Source: Brachionus plicatilis (taxonomy: Eukaryota; Rotifera; Eurotatoria; Ploima; Brachionidae). Taken from it: DNA of 64,000 nt. The position numbers and the translations under genes are program-made. This document shows positions 1-12,307 of the stretch, in pieces (positions within the stretch are counted from its first letter, which is position 1; the number at the start of each line of letters is the position of its first letter). The stretch lies in assembly GCA_010279815.1 (NCBI GenBank), contig QEOQ01000688.1, positions 553,216 to 617,215 of the forward strand, given 5' to 3'. The notes under the pieces were generated by a model, which was given only the letters and a program-made list of their open reading frames with translations, searched no databases and was not told the origin of the DNA.

Positions 1-57
1 AAACAAAATAGAAGCTAAAAAAATTAATTAAATTTGTCACGAGCTGATTTGGCTGCA

Positions 58-3000
58 TCAATTTCCTTGCCAAAGTCCTGATTGCTTAACCCTTTGAAAA
101 AAAAATTAATAATTAATTAGAAATTAAACATTCAAAAACCAAAAAAAATTAAAATTTTTAGCTGTTAGTTCAAAGCAGACTTTGCGGAAAACTTAGATTT
201 TATGTTAAGAACCACAAATTTTAACCAAACACAAAATCATTAGTCTTCCACAAAGATCGAGCTTTTCAAATTGTTAGTTGTTAGATAAACATGTAAGGTT
301 CGAAGACGCAGAATCTTGTGTTTTGAATTTTCTGAACACAAAATCACTGGTCTTCCAGCTTACATATTCTATTTTATTTGGATTAATTATTTTCCCAAAA
401 AATACCAAAAAAAATCCCAAAAAAAATACAAAAAAAAATCCAAAAAAAAATCCAAAAAAAAATCCCAAAAAAAATCCAAAAAAAACTAAAAAAATTTCAA
501 AAAAAACCTACGTCATTTGCAGTAAATATTGAGCATTTTGAATTTGTTCAGCATTACCGGTTATTGTAATTACTCGATCATTATTTCCAAGCTGAGGCTT
601 GTCAATGGTGATGCCAGCTCCAGACTGCTCTCTTATTTGTTGAATTTTGGCTCCTTTAGGTCCAATAATGGCTCCAGCTAACTCATTCGGTATTGTGACC
701 TGATTAGTCACGTTATTTGGCTTATTATGTCCAGCACTATGGCCACTATTGTGTCCACCATTATGACCACTGTTATTACCAGCATTATGACCGCCGTTTT
801 GGTAGCCATGGTCATAGCCAGTCTGGTGCCTTGGTGGCCCACTAGGAGGAGCATGTTGCTGGTAGTTGCGGGGAGGGTGTCCTCTCGGTGCTTGGTCGGG
901 ACGTCTCCGGTCACCTAAATCACGAGGCCCACGTCCTCGCTGGTCTCCAGGAGGTGGTCCACGGTGCTCTTTGTCGAATCGAGGACCGCCTTGGGGGCCT
1001 CCATGAGAACCTCCGTGGGGACCGCCATGCGATCCTCCATGTGAACTTCCGTGGGCACCTCCATGGGAGCCTCCGTGAGGGCCTCCATGCTGGAAGCCGC
1101 CTGGACCCCCCCTTGGTGGTGCACTTTGGCCGACTTTTTTCTCACCAACATAGCCACCATATTGGCTTGCCGAAAATTCATTGAAATTCTGAGGGTCATA
1201 CAAGCGGCTTGCTCCCTTTGGTGGAGCGTTCTGAAGCAACTGCAAGGTCTCTCTTAAACAATTGACTATATCGGGCGCTTTGCCTCTCATTTGACAGATG
1301 CGCTCGGTCGACATTGGAGCACATTCTGAATAGACTTTCATGTCCAAGCTATGACGCTAAACACAAAATAAATATTTTTTTTAGATTTAGATTTTATTTA
1401 AAATTTTTTTTTTTTTATTTAAATAAATTTTATAGATTTGATCATTTTGAAGTTAATTCAAAAATTTTTTCAAAATGAAAATTAAAGTTTAAATTTGATA
1501 ATTTTGAATTTTTAAATTTTTAAGTAATTTTACAAAAAAATTGATTATTTAAAGAAAAAAAATAAAGTCTACATTATTCGAAAAGGATTTATTTATTTTT
1601 ACCAGATATATGTTCACATGGAAATTTGTATTTCTGTATATCTCATTTTATTTTAAGCTAGTGACCTTTATTTTTATTTTTTTTATTCTGAAGGAGCATT
1701 AGATCGGTACCGAAAACAAATAAATAAATAAACAAAAATAAATTTTCAAAAAATATTAAGTTTTAATTTTTTTTTTTAAACTAGTAGATTTCAGCATGAA
1801 TCTTCTTATGTTTAACATCAAAACATTTACTCAAAAATTTATTCAACATGAAAATTAAAGATTTAAGTTTAAATTTGATTTTTTAAACATTTACTTAAAT
1901 ATTTGATTCAATTTGAAAATTTGAATTTTTTAAAAATAAGTAATTTTACAGAAAAATAGATTTTTTATAGAAAAAAAAAACCAAATAATTCGAAAAGGAT
2001 TTATTTATTTTTAAGAGATAGCTGTTCACATGCAACTTTATATTTCAGTATATTTAATTCTAACCCACTTGACTTTATTTTTATCTAGTTTTATTTTGTA
2101 GAAAAAAATTTTACATTTTCATATTTTTAGATTTTTTGGACAATTTTTCAGAAAATAAAAAAACTTTCCCGAATAATTTAGTAACCAAAATAAAAAGTGA
2201 AAAATTTTTTGAAGTATTGCACAAAAAATCTAAAAATATGAAAATAAAATTGCAAAATTTTTTTCTACAAAATTAAATCAAAATTTTCTACATTTTTTCG
2301 ATTAAAAAAATAAAATTTAAATCAATTAAGGATTTAATAAAAATTTATTTCAACTCAGTAAACTTGAAAATTTAAATTTAATTGTTTCAATCGACCTGCT
2401 CTAAAGGTCACACTTTCTCACCGGCAAAATAATTTTATAAATTATTAATTAATTAATTAATTATTTCAAAAAAACACCACTTGGGTGATGAAAGTAAAAA
2501 AAAATATTTCCTTTTTTTGTTCATTGTGCAATACTTAAAAAAAACTCCAAAATTTATAGAATTAAATTTTTTTATGCACAAAAATTAGAAAAAATAAAAT
2601 TTTAATTTTTACTTTAAAAAATTAAATTGATTGAAGAAATAAAAAAAAAATTAATTTTTTTAATTCATATTTTTTGTTAAAAACGTAGAGAAGGTTTCAA
2701 AAAAATTGTCTTACCGTGCGAAGCTCCTTAATTTTTTCGCCACCACGGCCTATAACACAGCCAGCTTGGCTCTGGTGAAGCAACAATCGAAATTCAAATG
2801 GGTGATCGGGCGCATTTTTGGCGTTCTCCTCAATCAACGGTATCACGTCCAATATAGTGGTGAGACAAGCTTCTGTATCGCCACCGATCAGTAGCAATCT
2901 ATTTTAACGAAAAGTTTAATGATTTAAATGACCAAAGTCGAAGTAAAAAAATGATGGACAAGGCCAGTAACCAAAAGTAAAAGTATTAAATTACCGTTCG

Positions 3001-6000
3001 GGACCGTCGCAATCGGGTACTTGTATAATAGTCTTGTGCTATTAGATTAGATAAATTAAATTATAGTAATCAATTGAGATGTATTAAAAATTAATTATGA
3101 TTCGATTGGATTTAAGTGGAATCAATCAGTTTGAGTCGAGTATCGGAATGGTCAGTAGAGTAGAGTTTATATGATTATTTTAGGTCAAAGACAAGACAAT
3201 ATTGAGACAATTTATTTGGACAATTGGTGTTGAATGTGTTGGTGATGGTGTGAAAAAAGAGAAAGACATTTTATAAGTTGGGTGAATTTTAATTTAACAA
3301 AAAAAGAGTTCAAAATAGCAGCAATTTTTCTAAATTAATTTTTATTTAAAATATACTTTCAGTTGGGGAATTTTTTAAATTAAAATTGGAATTTTATTTT
3401 AGGAAAAAAATACTCCGACACATATCAAAGGGAACTTGAGCACAATTACCGGTTTAGACTACCTGTGTCACACAAATATTGAAAGCTTTGGGCTAGCAAT
3501 CTTAAATATTTGTTATTTGATACAGCATTAAATTTAATGGGTGGACCCGATTACTCGTATTCGTACTAAATTAGGAACTTAAGTATTTAATTGTTTCCCT
3601 CTTTATTCGAAGATCAATACCACTGAAAAAATTTTAATCCAATAATTGATTTTCCTTTACATTTAACATTGATTACTGAATGAACATTTTGATTTTTTTT
3701 AGTCACCTAATTGAAACAGATGAAATTTTGATTGAAAATATTTTTTAATTTTTTGTTCTTTTTGGACAGAGAAATCAGAAAGAATATTTTTGAAGAAAAA
3801 ATTCAAAATTTCGATTCAAATTGATGAGAGATAAAAGTGCTTGGATTAATTTTAATTTGCTTACTAAAAATTTCTTGGATGAAAAACCTGCGAATGTTTT
3901 AGTTACAATAATTTAATTGAAAAAGGTATTTTAAAATTAGAATTAAAATCCTTGCATTCATTTTTTATTAAGTTAGACTAAATTAAAATAAGAAACCAAG
4001 AGACAAGCTCTAAAAAAAATTAATATAATTTTTTTTTTGGATATGAGGTGCCTGGACATAACAAACTATGATAAAATTACTGAATTACAATTTAAATTAA
4101 TTGGAATTTCTTTACCAAAACTTCTAGTATATTAAAGAAATGGTTATTACACATATCTTTATTATTTGACAAAATATTTCTTTATAATTAAAGAGACTTG
4201 GAATGATCTAGGCACCATGGGGGACACTGATAAAGTAATCAAAAAAAGTTAATATTTCTAGAATGTGTTGATAAAAGTATGGGAAAAAAATTTATAGATA
4301 AGATTTATATTTATAAAAGATTTAATTATGTAGTACCAATGAGCTCCCTTTGAACTATTAATTGTTTTATTCAGAATAAAATTTAATAACTTGTTTATTA
4401 TTAAAAAAGACGCGAATCATAAGCTTTTAATAAAGAAAATCTTGGCTGGTTTTATAAATTTACAAACAATTAGTTAAATAATTATTTAAAAAAAAGGGAT
4501 CAAATAATTTTTTTTTTTTGAGAAAAAGATCTTTGAAAGTTAAAAAATGATTAAAGTAAATAATAATATTTCTTGGTCCAAACTTATTATGATTTAATAA
4601 ATTTTCTCTATAAAAAAAAGGAAAATAAAATGCAATTTTGGCGGACAAGACCTAAAAATTGATCCGTACAAAGAGAAAAAAAATCTGTTTCAAAATTTAA
4701 ACAATTATTGGAGAAATTATTTTTATGTTTTAATTTGTTTGTAATTTATAAATCTCCTGATTTTATTTTTAATTTAATCTTTTCACTTATTAGGTGATAA
4801 ATCAGTAAGCAGTATTTTTTTTTTCATTCGACTATGAAACATAAAAAAATTTATTTCCACCTATCTTTGTTGAAGCTTATGATCAAATTTAGAAAATCAT
4901 CTCCTAAAGTCATCTTTAAAAGAAGATTTTAAATTAGACTGAACTATTTGTATCTGCAAAAATTTTACGCATTTAAAATTATCCACTTGGTTAAGGTAAA
5001 ACATGGCTGGCTACACACGAAAAAATTTCACCGAATTTATTTTCTGAAAAGATCTTTTTTTTTTAATAAATTTTAACTACGATTAAAATTAAATTATTTA
5101 ACCGATTATTCATTTACTGGTAACATCTAAAAAAAGCCTTTTTTAATTATTCAGAAAAAAAAATTAAATTATTAAAATTTTTTTCTGAAAATCACTGAAA
5201 TTATTCTAAACCCTCAAGCAGCTGGCATTATCTCGTTTTAAAATTTTTCTCATTTATTGATTGACTGTCAAAAAAAAAAATTTAACACTGGACAATATAA
5301 AAATTCTTTATTTTTTTTTAAGTATTTTGATTTCTAAAATTATCCGAAAAATTTTTTAAAAATCTTAAATATAAAAAATTGAAAACTAAAAAAGCTGATA
5401 AAGAAATTGATTAAATAATTAAATAATAGAATAGATTAAATTGTGAACAAAATTTGCATAGAATAAGCTTATATTTTTGATCAATTTTTTCAATTTATAA
5501 GCCATGGGGTTATAGTGAAAAAGAAATTGAGTAGTTTTATATGATGTTAAAAAGATAAGAGTAAGCTCTTCACTTTGAATAAAAAAATAGTCAAATTTAA
5601 TTCATTTTAGGTTTTAAAAAAAAATTGTCTAAAAAATTTTTTAACATTTTTCTTCAAGTGTAAACAGAAAAATTCGAAAAAAAATTTTGGTACAATTTTT
5701 CTGTATCAATGAAGGAAATTAAGAGCCTAAAATTTTTGGTCTAATTTCTTGCTGCTATTTTTGGACTAAACTCTTTCTTGTTCGAGTAGAAGGACCTATG
5801 GTCAATTGAAAAAAAAAGATACATACATCGGCGCGAAGTCTCTTGATGTTGGTGCCGGCCCGTCCTATGATCGCCCCTGCATCCTAAAAATCATCAAAAA
5901 TTAGCTCAACAAAAAAGTTCATTTTGAGCAGTTACTTTGCTAGGAAGAAGAATCCTCAGATCCACCTTGCCCAGTCTGTTCTGAAAGCCGGTTTTGTTCT

Positions 6001-6232
6001 GCTGCTGATTCGGATAGGTGTCTGTGCGCTGTCTCTTCTGCACGAACAGGCCCTGGTTGCTGTCCGCCTGGCGCTTTTGTCCATGGCCGGGCTCGGCTTG
6101 ACCGTTCATTTGAGGCTCCGTCTTGGGGCCGGGTTGGCCCATGAACGAGGCTTCGGGTGCGAGCGGCGGCGCTGTTTGGTACTGGGGTATGCTTTGAAAT
6201 TGATCGTATGCATGAGTCTGCTGCTCCATCAT
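58..6232 (-). CDS. HNRNPK: hnRNP K, three-KH-domain RNA-binding protein
   Basis: Six coding exons (5936-6232, 5827-5883, 2995-3038, 2715-2898, 512-1356, 58-91) join in phase to 1461 nt, 486 residues; human hnRNP K has about 464. The protein binds C-rich single-stranded RNA/DNA in the nucleus and acts in transcription, splicing and translation. A bipartite basic NLS lies at residues 53-69 (KR...KRQR). KH1 is about 91-156 with GxxG at 106-109 (GRAG), KH2 about 167-235 with GRGG at 183-186, and KH3 about 412-478 with GPKG at 426-429. The C-terminus VKQSG resembles the vertebrate VKQYSG tail. Between KH2 and KH3 the vertebrate RGG/KI region is replaced by Gly-His-Gly repeats (HGG units, about 275-330) and Asn-Gly-His repeats. 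The ATG at 6232 follows an acceptor-like CTTAG. No AATAAA is seen before the window edge, so the 3' UTR continues outside. Confidence 0.95.
398..512. repeat. A-rich short tandem repeat in last hnRNP K intron
   Basis: Imperfect tandem units of about 9-12 bases, of the form ATCC followed by seven or eight A, fill most of the 420-base intron between the last two hnRNP K coding exons. On the transcribed strand the tract is T-rich. The open reading frames crossing it (Lys/Asn or Phe/Gly repeats) are products of the simple sequence. Confidence 0.8.
1440..2090. repeat. Diverged direct duplication of about 240 bases
   Basis: Two copies, about 1450-1680 and 1835-2085, share an ordered series of landmarks: a TTCGAAAAGG block followed by ATTTATTTATTTTTA, then GTTCACATG, then a TTTC.GTATAT block, then a CTTTATTTTTAT end. 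Substitutions and small indels separate them. They lie in the hnRNP K intron between exons 4 and 5 and carry no coding potential. Confidence 0.65.
1683..1735 (+). repeat. LINE 3'-tail copy (hairpin motif), plus orientation
   Basis: ATTCTGAAGGAGCATTAGATCGGTAC is followed by a TAAATAAATAAA tail. It matches the 3' end of the LINE at 22590-23345, with two substitutions in the hairpin stem. It is most simply a severely 5'-truncated retrocopy; it sits inside an hnRNP K intron, between the two halves of the direct duplication. Confidence 0.65.
2086..2276. repeat. Inverted repeat (foldback) in hnRNP K intron
   Basis: Left arm about 2086-2141 and right arm about 2216-2276 are near-perfect reverse complements; both carry AAAAAATCTAAAAATATG and TTTTTTTCTACAAAAT in matching order. 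The loop is about 75 bases. No coding content. In the intron RNA it could form a hairpin of more than 50 base pairs. Confidence 0.8.
3039..5826. other. Large hnRNP K intron, no recognised content
   Basis: AT-rich intron interrupting the KH1 domain. I see no coherent protein fragment, transposon terminus or structured RNA in it. Its donor (GAT/GTATGT) and acceptor (AATAG/CAC) are canonical. Confidence 0.7.
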
Positions 6233-6237
6233 CGATT

Positions 6238-6262
6238 CTCTAAGAAAAAAAATCGATTTTTT
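6238..6262 (-). promoter_or_regulatory. Splice-acceptor-like site just before hnRNP K start
   Basis: On the minus strand a T-run ending CTTAG lies about 8 bases before the ATG at 6232. It could be the 3' end of a 5' UTR intron or a spliced-leader trans-splice site. The sequence alone does not separate these. Confidence 0.45.
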
Positions 6263-6860
6263 TTTTTCATTTAATTCACAAAATAAATTAAGGTAAAACT
6301 CAAAAAAACAGAATTGCTAAGTGTACGCCATTTAAAATGGAAAAAAAATTTTTTTTTTCAAAAAAAATAAATTTTGATTAATTTATGAAAATTGAGACGA
6401 ATTTTGAAATTAATTTGTTAGATTAAATCTCTGGAGAAAAAAAAAGAGACTGAGCGAAACTGACGGATTCTACGGTTCACTTGAATCTAATGAGAAACCA
6501 TGTTTGATCCTAAACATTTTGTTGACTTGTCTCTCTTAAACTTAGCTGTGCATGTATACGGACTTGGAGAAAATTGCGGGATTTATAATGACACAAATTG
6601 GCTCGCTCAGTCAAAAATTAAATGCTTGAACCCACCATTTTTAAAATTCAATTCTACAATTCTCAATATATTGTTACTAATGACACTTTTTTTGTCTTTG
6701 TGTGCTTGGACCTAGTGAGACAAAATAAAGTTGACATTTGCGCATCTGGACTTAACAAAATTTTTGCTTGAACAATTCATAGAAAAATATTTCTAACAAA
6801 ATTATACATAAATTTATCCTTACTTTCCACAGACAATAGATAAAAAAAATTAAAATTTTC

Positions 6861-7346
6861 CTTAAATCGGTATTGTGATATTCAAGTACAAATTGAACAA
6901 AAAATTTTCCTTTTTTGATGAATTAAAATTAAAGTTAATAAAATATACTTAAAAAAGCGCAGCATAATTTGGTGCACCTTTTTTACTTAAAATTATTTTA
7001 CTCATGCTTTAATAAGACAAAAAATATAAAATCAATAAGATTTAAATTGATTATTGGTTTAATTTAGACTTGTTTTTAAGTCACAGTTTTAAGTCGAAGT
7101 CACAAAAATTTAAGTCATTGACTTGACTTGACTTAAGAACTTGTGACTAAAATACAAGTCTGGTTTAATTTAATAAAAAAAAAAGAAAATAATGATTTTA
7201 TTTCAGGCAATAAAGGTGCAACACAGTATGTTGCACTTTTCTGCAGAATTTATTTAAGTATATTTTATTAACTTTTCTTTTAATTCATCAAAAAATGAAG
7301 AATTTTTGTTCAATTTGTATTAAAATTTCACAATACGCCTTAAATC
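6861..7346. repeat. Long inverted repeat, arms of about 110 bases
   Basis: Left arm about 6861-6970 and right arm about 7235-7346 are reverse complements with few mismatches; shared blocks include ACAAATTGAACAAAAA, TTTTTTGATGAATTAAAA and AGTTAATAAAATATACTTAA. The spacer contains a hAT MITE at 7065-7162, inserted after the foldback formed. The right arm also begins with a small palindrome around TGCAACACAGTATGTTGCA. No transposase. Confidence 0.8.
7065..7162. mobile_element. hAT-type MITE with 8-bp target duplication
   Basis: A palindromic 98-bp element rich in AAGTC/GACTT motifs. The left end TAGACTTG mirrors the right end CAAGTCTG apart from the terminal base. Perfect 8-bp direct duplications GTTTAATT flank it (7057-7064 and 7163-7170). 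Eight-base duplications and CAGAG-type ends are characteristic of the hAT superfamily. It is a member of the family best seen at 39844-39992. Confidence 0.8.
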
Positions 7347-9529
7347 TTTACTTAAAACGTAAATTAAACAAAAAAAAATTCTAATTAATTAAATTTAATT
7401 TAATCTTGTGTTTTTTCCTATTAAATAATATTTTTCTATTAAAGTTTGCTACTTAATATCTAAGAAAAAAATCATGAATAATTTTCTTTGAGTTAATTTT
7501 TCTATGAAATGATACAGCACCAATTTTTGGAATTGATTTTTTTTTAATTTTGTGATTTTTACTTACTCGTTAGTTTCAAACCATTTATTTCCTTTCTCTT
7601 TTTGTTCCCAGTTAAAATCATAATCAGCATTCAAATGTATCGATTTACACTAGCATATTTTTTAAACGTGATTTTAAATCTATTCCAAAATAGAAAAAAG
7701 CCATTAATTGATTTTGCTTTAGAGCTTTTAAAATTTTAATACTTTTATCTAACGAGTGTTTAAAAAAAGGTTGGCACGTTTTTGTTTTTAACAATTTTGA
7801 ACATTAATATTTTTAAATTTTAATAATTTCCTTCAAAAAAGTTAATAAGTAGACCCTATGTCCTTAAAAATTCTGATTTTTTGATTTTTAGATTTAGAGC
7901 TTGTTTAAAAGATAATTAAACAAGGATTAAAATGATATAAAGATATTTAATTGTGACATTTATTTTAAAATTTATTGCAAACAAAACTAGAATTATTAAT
8001 CAAGTTTTTAAAAATCAAAAAATTGTCCTTTCTAAGTTCTAATAAAATTTTATTATTTCTTCTTTTTTTTTATAGTTTAATCTCAATCAATTCTTTTCAA
8101 TCAATAAAGGTATCCTAAATTTTGTGTATAAATAGAAGGATTTCTGCTCTTAATAAAAATGTTTTTATCATAATGATACAAAAAGAAACAACATAATGTA
8201 GAACTAATAATTCAATAATAACCAGTGTTCGATATTTAAAGCACACTTTTTGTTACAAAATTCTCAAGTCATAATAAATAAGGGCTCATATTAAAACTAA
8301 AAAAGTAAACTTAGAATTGTTTAATTCAATTTAATTTTGACAATTTATTTAAAAATATCGTAATTATTAATTTCTTTATTTTTTTTTAATTTTTAAGTTT
8401 ACAAAAAAGTTTCAAATTATTGTTACTTAAAATCTTAAACAAATAAAATTTCCTATCTAAATCTAAAGAAAATAAAATGCTTTTTGCTTAATATAAATGA
8501 AACAAAAAATTGATCTCAAAGTTAACCTATTTTTTTAAGAAATACACAAAATATTTTTTTTTCAAATAAAACTTGTTTTGCTTAATAAATTCCTAATTAT
8601 TGAAAATATATTCTCAAAAGAAAATTAAACCATCTTATAGAGAATCAAGTGACGATTTTAGATCAAGTCTTACTTAAGAAATATTTGCTTCCTTCGAAAA
8701 GAAATTTTGAATATAAATAAATCATAAGATATTATGAAAAAACGGATCATTTAATAAATGAATTAAATCGATTAATTTTTGTTACAACAAAATTTTCTTC
8801 AATAGAAAACTGTTAAATTTTGACATTGGATAATTTTTCTGAATAAAATCTGACCAGATTTTTTTTATATTTTCGATTTCTTTTAGAAACGTTGAAAATT
8901 GATAAAAATAATGATATTTTTTATTTGTTTTTTCAAGTGATCGTAATTAAACAAACTTCAATTTAATTGCCATCAATATCCAATGTTAAATAAATTTGAT
9001 TTTAATAGAAAGTTTTTATTTAATATATTTTTTTCTTTACAATCTTAGTTCCCCTTATCTTGAGCTATTACCCAGAAAAAAATTAGAGACTTCTCTTATT
9101 AAATAACCGAGATAAATCGATTTAACTGATGAATGATCCCTAATTTACGAAATATATTTATTATTTTTTTTTTAATCCTAATTAAATATTAAAAAAAATT
9201 CAAATTAATTTCTTATTTTGATATTTTAATTTAAAAAAATGAAAAGAAAATAATTTTTTCATATTCTTCTCAATTTTTTCTCAAATTGTAGACACTTAGA
9301 ATAGCTAAGTGAAAAGAAGATAAGTTAACTATGAAGACATTTTATTCCCTTGAAAAAAAATATTTCTTTTTTAAAAAAGTCTCTTAATTTACTTTAAAAA
9401 TATTATTTTTGAAAAAGAATATGAAATTAAAAAATCATTGTATTCTTAACAAAATCTGTGTTCATTTTGGTATTTGTAGAGAACCATTAGTACTATCATA
9501 TAACGATATGAAATTATCATTTATAATAA

Positions 9530-9660
9530 TTTAAATTAACATCATAAATAGTTACGGTAGAGTCATCTGCAATTTTTGCTTCTATAAAACCTTGTTTGAC
9601 CATAAAGAGCCAGTCATCTACATCACCTTTGCTGTTACCAATAAATTTCGGTGTACTAAC
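9530..9660 (-). pseudogene. Possible retrotransposon gag fragment
   Basis: The minus strand reads about 38 residues containing KFIGNSKGDVDDWLFMV, resembling the start of LTR-retrotransposon gag regions (F.G....V..WL.....F). The frame is short, has no start codon and no neighbouring protease or polymerase. It is a weak, motif-only call. Confidence 0.3.
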
Positions 9661-10127
9661 ATAAATTTATTTTGATTTATCATTCTAATTTTATCATTGT
9701 TATTTATTGTTTTACCTGTTCGAGTCAAAGCTCCTTAAAAAACAAAATAAAATTAAAAAAAATGATTAAGAGACACAAAATTAAATGAATTGTGTAGGTA
9801 ATACAGGATGAGAAAAAAAATTTAGCGAAGTTTTTAGTGGAGTTAAACATTGAAAGAATTTATATTTTCAAAAAAATATTTCCATTCTTAAATACTAACT
9901 GCACAATGAAGCTTCTTGTGTATTCAGTAACAAGTCTAACTATTAAGGTGACTAAATTTTTGAAGCATTAGAGATACATCTTTCCAAAATTCCCAAAGTC
10001 TTTTATCGACTTTCCAAAGCTAATTTCCAATTTTTGTCATTGCTAAAATACAAGAGTTATTATAATGGGTTGGTCACTACTTTAGTATTCAGCAAGGATA
10101 TACGGATAAAAGATAAATTATTTTTTG

Positions 10128-10330
10128 GCTTTGTGAATTTTGTAGCAAAGAACAAAAACAAGCGAGCTTATTATTATTATTATTATTAATGATTTTCTAT
10201 TACATTTAGTGCATTGCAGAGACTTAATTTGGATGGTACAAAGTTTATGAACAATTTCTAGACCCATAATAAAAAAAGTTATTTCAATTTAAGATTTTTG
10301 TTTTTGTTCTGTGTTCCAAAATTCACAATG

Positions 10331-10401
<71 letters not shown>
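10128..10401. repeat. Inverted repeat with TTA and AAT microsatellites
   Basis: Arms at about 10128-10160 and 10296-10331 are reverse complements (GAATTTTG...GAACAAAAAC against GTTTTTGTTC...CAAAATTC) with a few mismatches. A (TTA) run of about 23 bases (10168-10190) follows the left arm. An uninterrupted (AAT) run of about 69 bases (10333-10401) follows the right arm. No gene. Confidence 0.8.
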
Positions 10402-12278
10402 TATGGAAAGCAAGCTTATGGTAACAGATTGCGCTATACAAGGAAAATTACAAAAATAGAAGATCTTATATGTTTTTTAGAGTCGATAGACATTATTTAC
10501 AGTACAAAAATAAGAAAAATTTAGAAGGAACTGAGAGGGGTTTATAGCAGAAATTATTTGTAAACTTAAAATTTTTATGTGGTAAACTTTGTTAAATCAT
10601 AAACAAAGATATCTAAAAAAATAATATGTCTTTCGTCAAAATAAATCCGTAAGAACTTATTTATTTTTTGCACCAGAGAATCATGTTCTTAAAAAATTCA
10701 AGTTTACAATCGGTCAATTCCCAATTAGTTTTAGAAAAAATAGTGAAACTACTTTTATTTGGACAGACATGGATACTGACTAATTTTTTTCAATTTTCCC
10801 TCTCTTTTTAAAAATAAAAATGTGATCAGTCCTCTTCTTTTAAGCTTATAGATAAATAGAAATAAAAATTTCATGTTGTAAAATACTTTTAAAAATCATA
10901 ATTGTACTGAAAAAATTGCTTTGTTTTTGTGATAGATAGGCTCAAGAAAAAATCGCCTTTTAAATATAAAAACGTAACTTGAAGACTAATTAGAAAAAAA
11001 AAAGTTTATTTCATCAAAATTAATGTTATCAATCCTTGATTTTAAGAGCCCTAATGTTTGATTTCCTTTGGACTTTAAGCAAACGAAGAATCTAGTTCGC
11101 TCTTGTTTGGATATATTTAAGGACTATTTGCTATGGGAAGAGACGCATTGAAATTTTAACTCTTTCGATTCAAAGTAACTCGAAATTAGAGGAAAACTTT
11201 CAATTTAACAAAATTATTTAAAATTTCCTTGCATGAAAAACGCGATATAAATGCCAAAAATAAAAAGATTATTCATAATATAAATACATTTTTTTTTTAA
11301 ATACTAAATCGAAGCTAGTAACTGAATCCAATCAAGTGACGGTGAGGAAAAAATCAATAATTTCAAGTTCTCTATGGTGATAATGTTTACGTTTTGCCTC
11401 AACCAAAAATAAAAACTTCCAAGCAATTACTTATCGAAATCAAGCCAGGTAAATTTAACTATTAAATATTTCTAGCTTTAAAAATCAATACTTAGATGCA
11501 AATTGATATTGGCCATAATTCTATCAAAGAAATACACAAACTAATTTTTAGAAAAAATATTGACTAAATTCTGGCAAAAATATTTCTTGCAGCATTGGAT
11601 TTCATTGATGATTTTTTTTTTTTTGTAAAAGTAAAACATAAAATAAAATAATATCAAAAGTAAATAAATTTTTTTGTTAAATTAAAAAAAATGTTGAACA
11701 CAAAAATTAATTAATCTCAAAAATGATTGTTGAGTCAAATGCATCAGTAGCTGAATTTGTAAACCTTTAAAAATATATTCGGAGGAATTTTAAAAAGCTA
11801 CTTAAAAATATTAAAACGTAGTCACAAAGCTACACTTGACTTATCAAGCTTTGTGACAGAAAAAAAAAAAAAAATTTTAATTAAAAATTGACTTAACAAA
11901 TTAGGCACACAAAATTGATATGGAATATTTTCAAATTTCCAGAGGAATTTATAGAAAAATTTGTCAACGCACAAAACACAACTAATCAAAAAAAGCTTAA
12001 TTATTAAAATTTCAATTTATTCAAAACGGAATTTTGGTTCTCTTTTGTTTTCAATTTGAATACAGATCTAAAAAGCAGAAATAATTTCGAATCAATTGAC
12101 TCTCAAAAGCAAAGTATCTGCGAAAAAAAATAAAAGATAATTGAAATCTAGCCGAGATTGCTTCTTTTATTGATGAAAAATATTAAAATTGAAATAAACC
12201 AAAAAAAACTAAAATTATTTCATTAACAAACAAAATAAGTTGAGGTAAATAGAAATTTTTGTCCGGATAATTAAAATT

Positions 12279-12284
12279 TTTATT
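12279..12284 (-). promoter_or_regulatory. Poly(A) signal of RASEF-like gene
   Basis: AATAAA on the minus strand, 23 bases past the TAA stop at 12308-12310, in an AT-rich 3' UTR. It gives a very short 3' UTR. Confidence 0.55.
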
Positions 12285-12307
12285 TGGTTTTATAAATGAG
12301 ACAAAAT

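Larger units (their letters stand above)
6263..12278. other. Intergenic region between RASEF-like 3' end and hnRNP K 5' end
   Basis: About 6 kb, AT-rich. It contains a foldback (6861-7346) holding a hAT MITE (7065-7162), a gag-like fragment (9530-9660), an inverted repeat with AAT/TTA microsatellites (10128-10401) and otherwise no supportable gene. A 71-codon frame at 6500-6715 ends in a hydrophobic stretch but has no recognisable family or clear gene signals. The hnRNP K promoter should lie at its left edge; I can point to no convincing core element. Confidence 0.6.

Noticed and set aside
888..1257. Plus-strand frames over the hnRNP K repeat exon
   Set aside because: Shadows of the Gly/His coding repeats; the minus-strand reading is a clear KH-domain protein.
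6500..6715. 71-codon plus-strand frame with a hydrophobic C-terminus
   Set aside because: No family resemblance, no splice context or poly(A) signal, and such lengths arise by chance; left as unannotated intergenic sequence.
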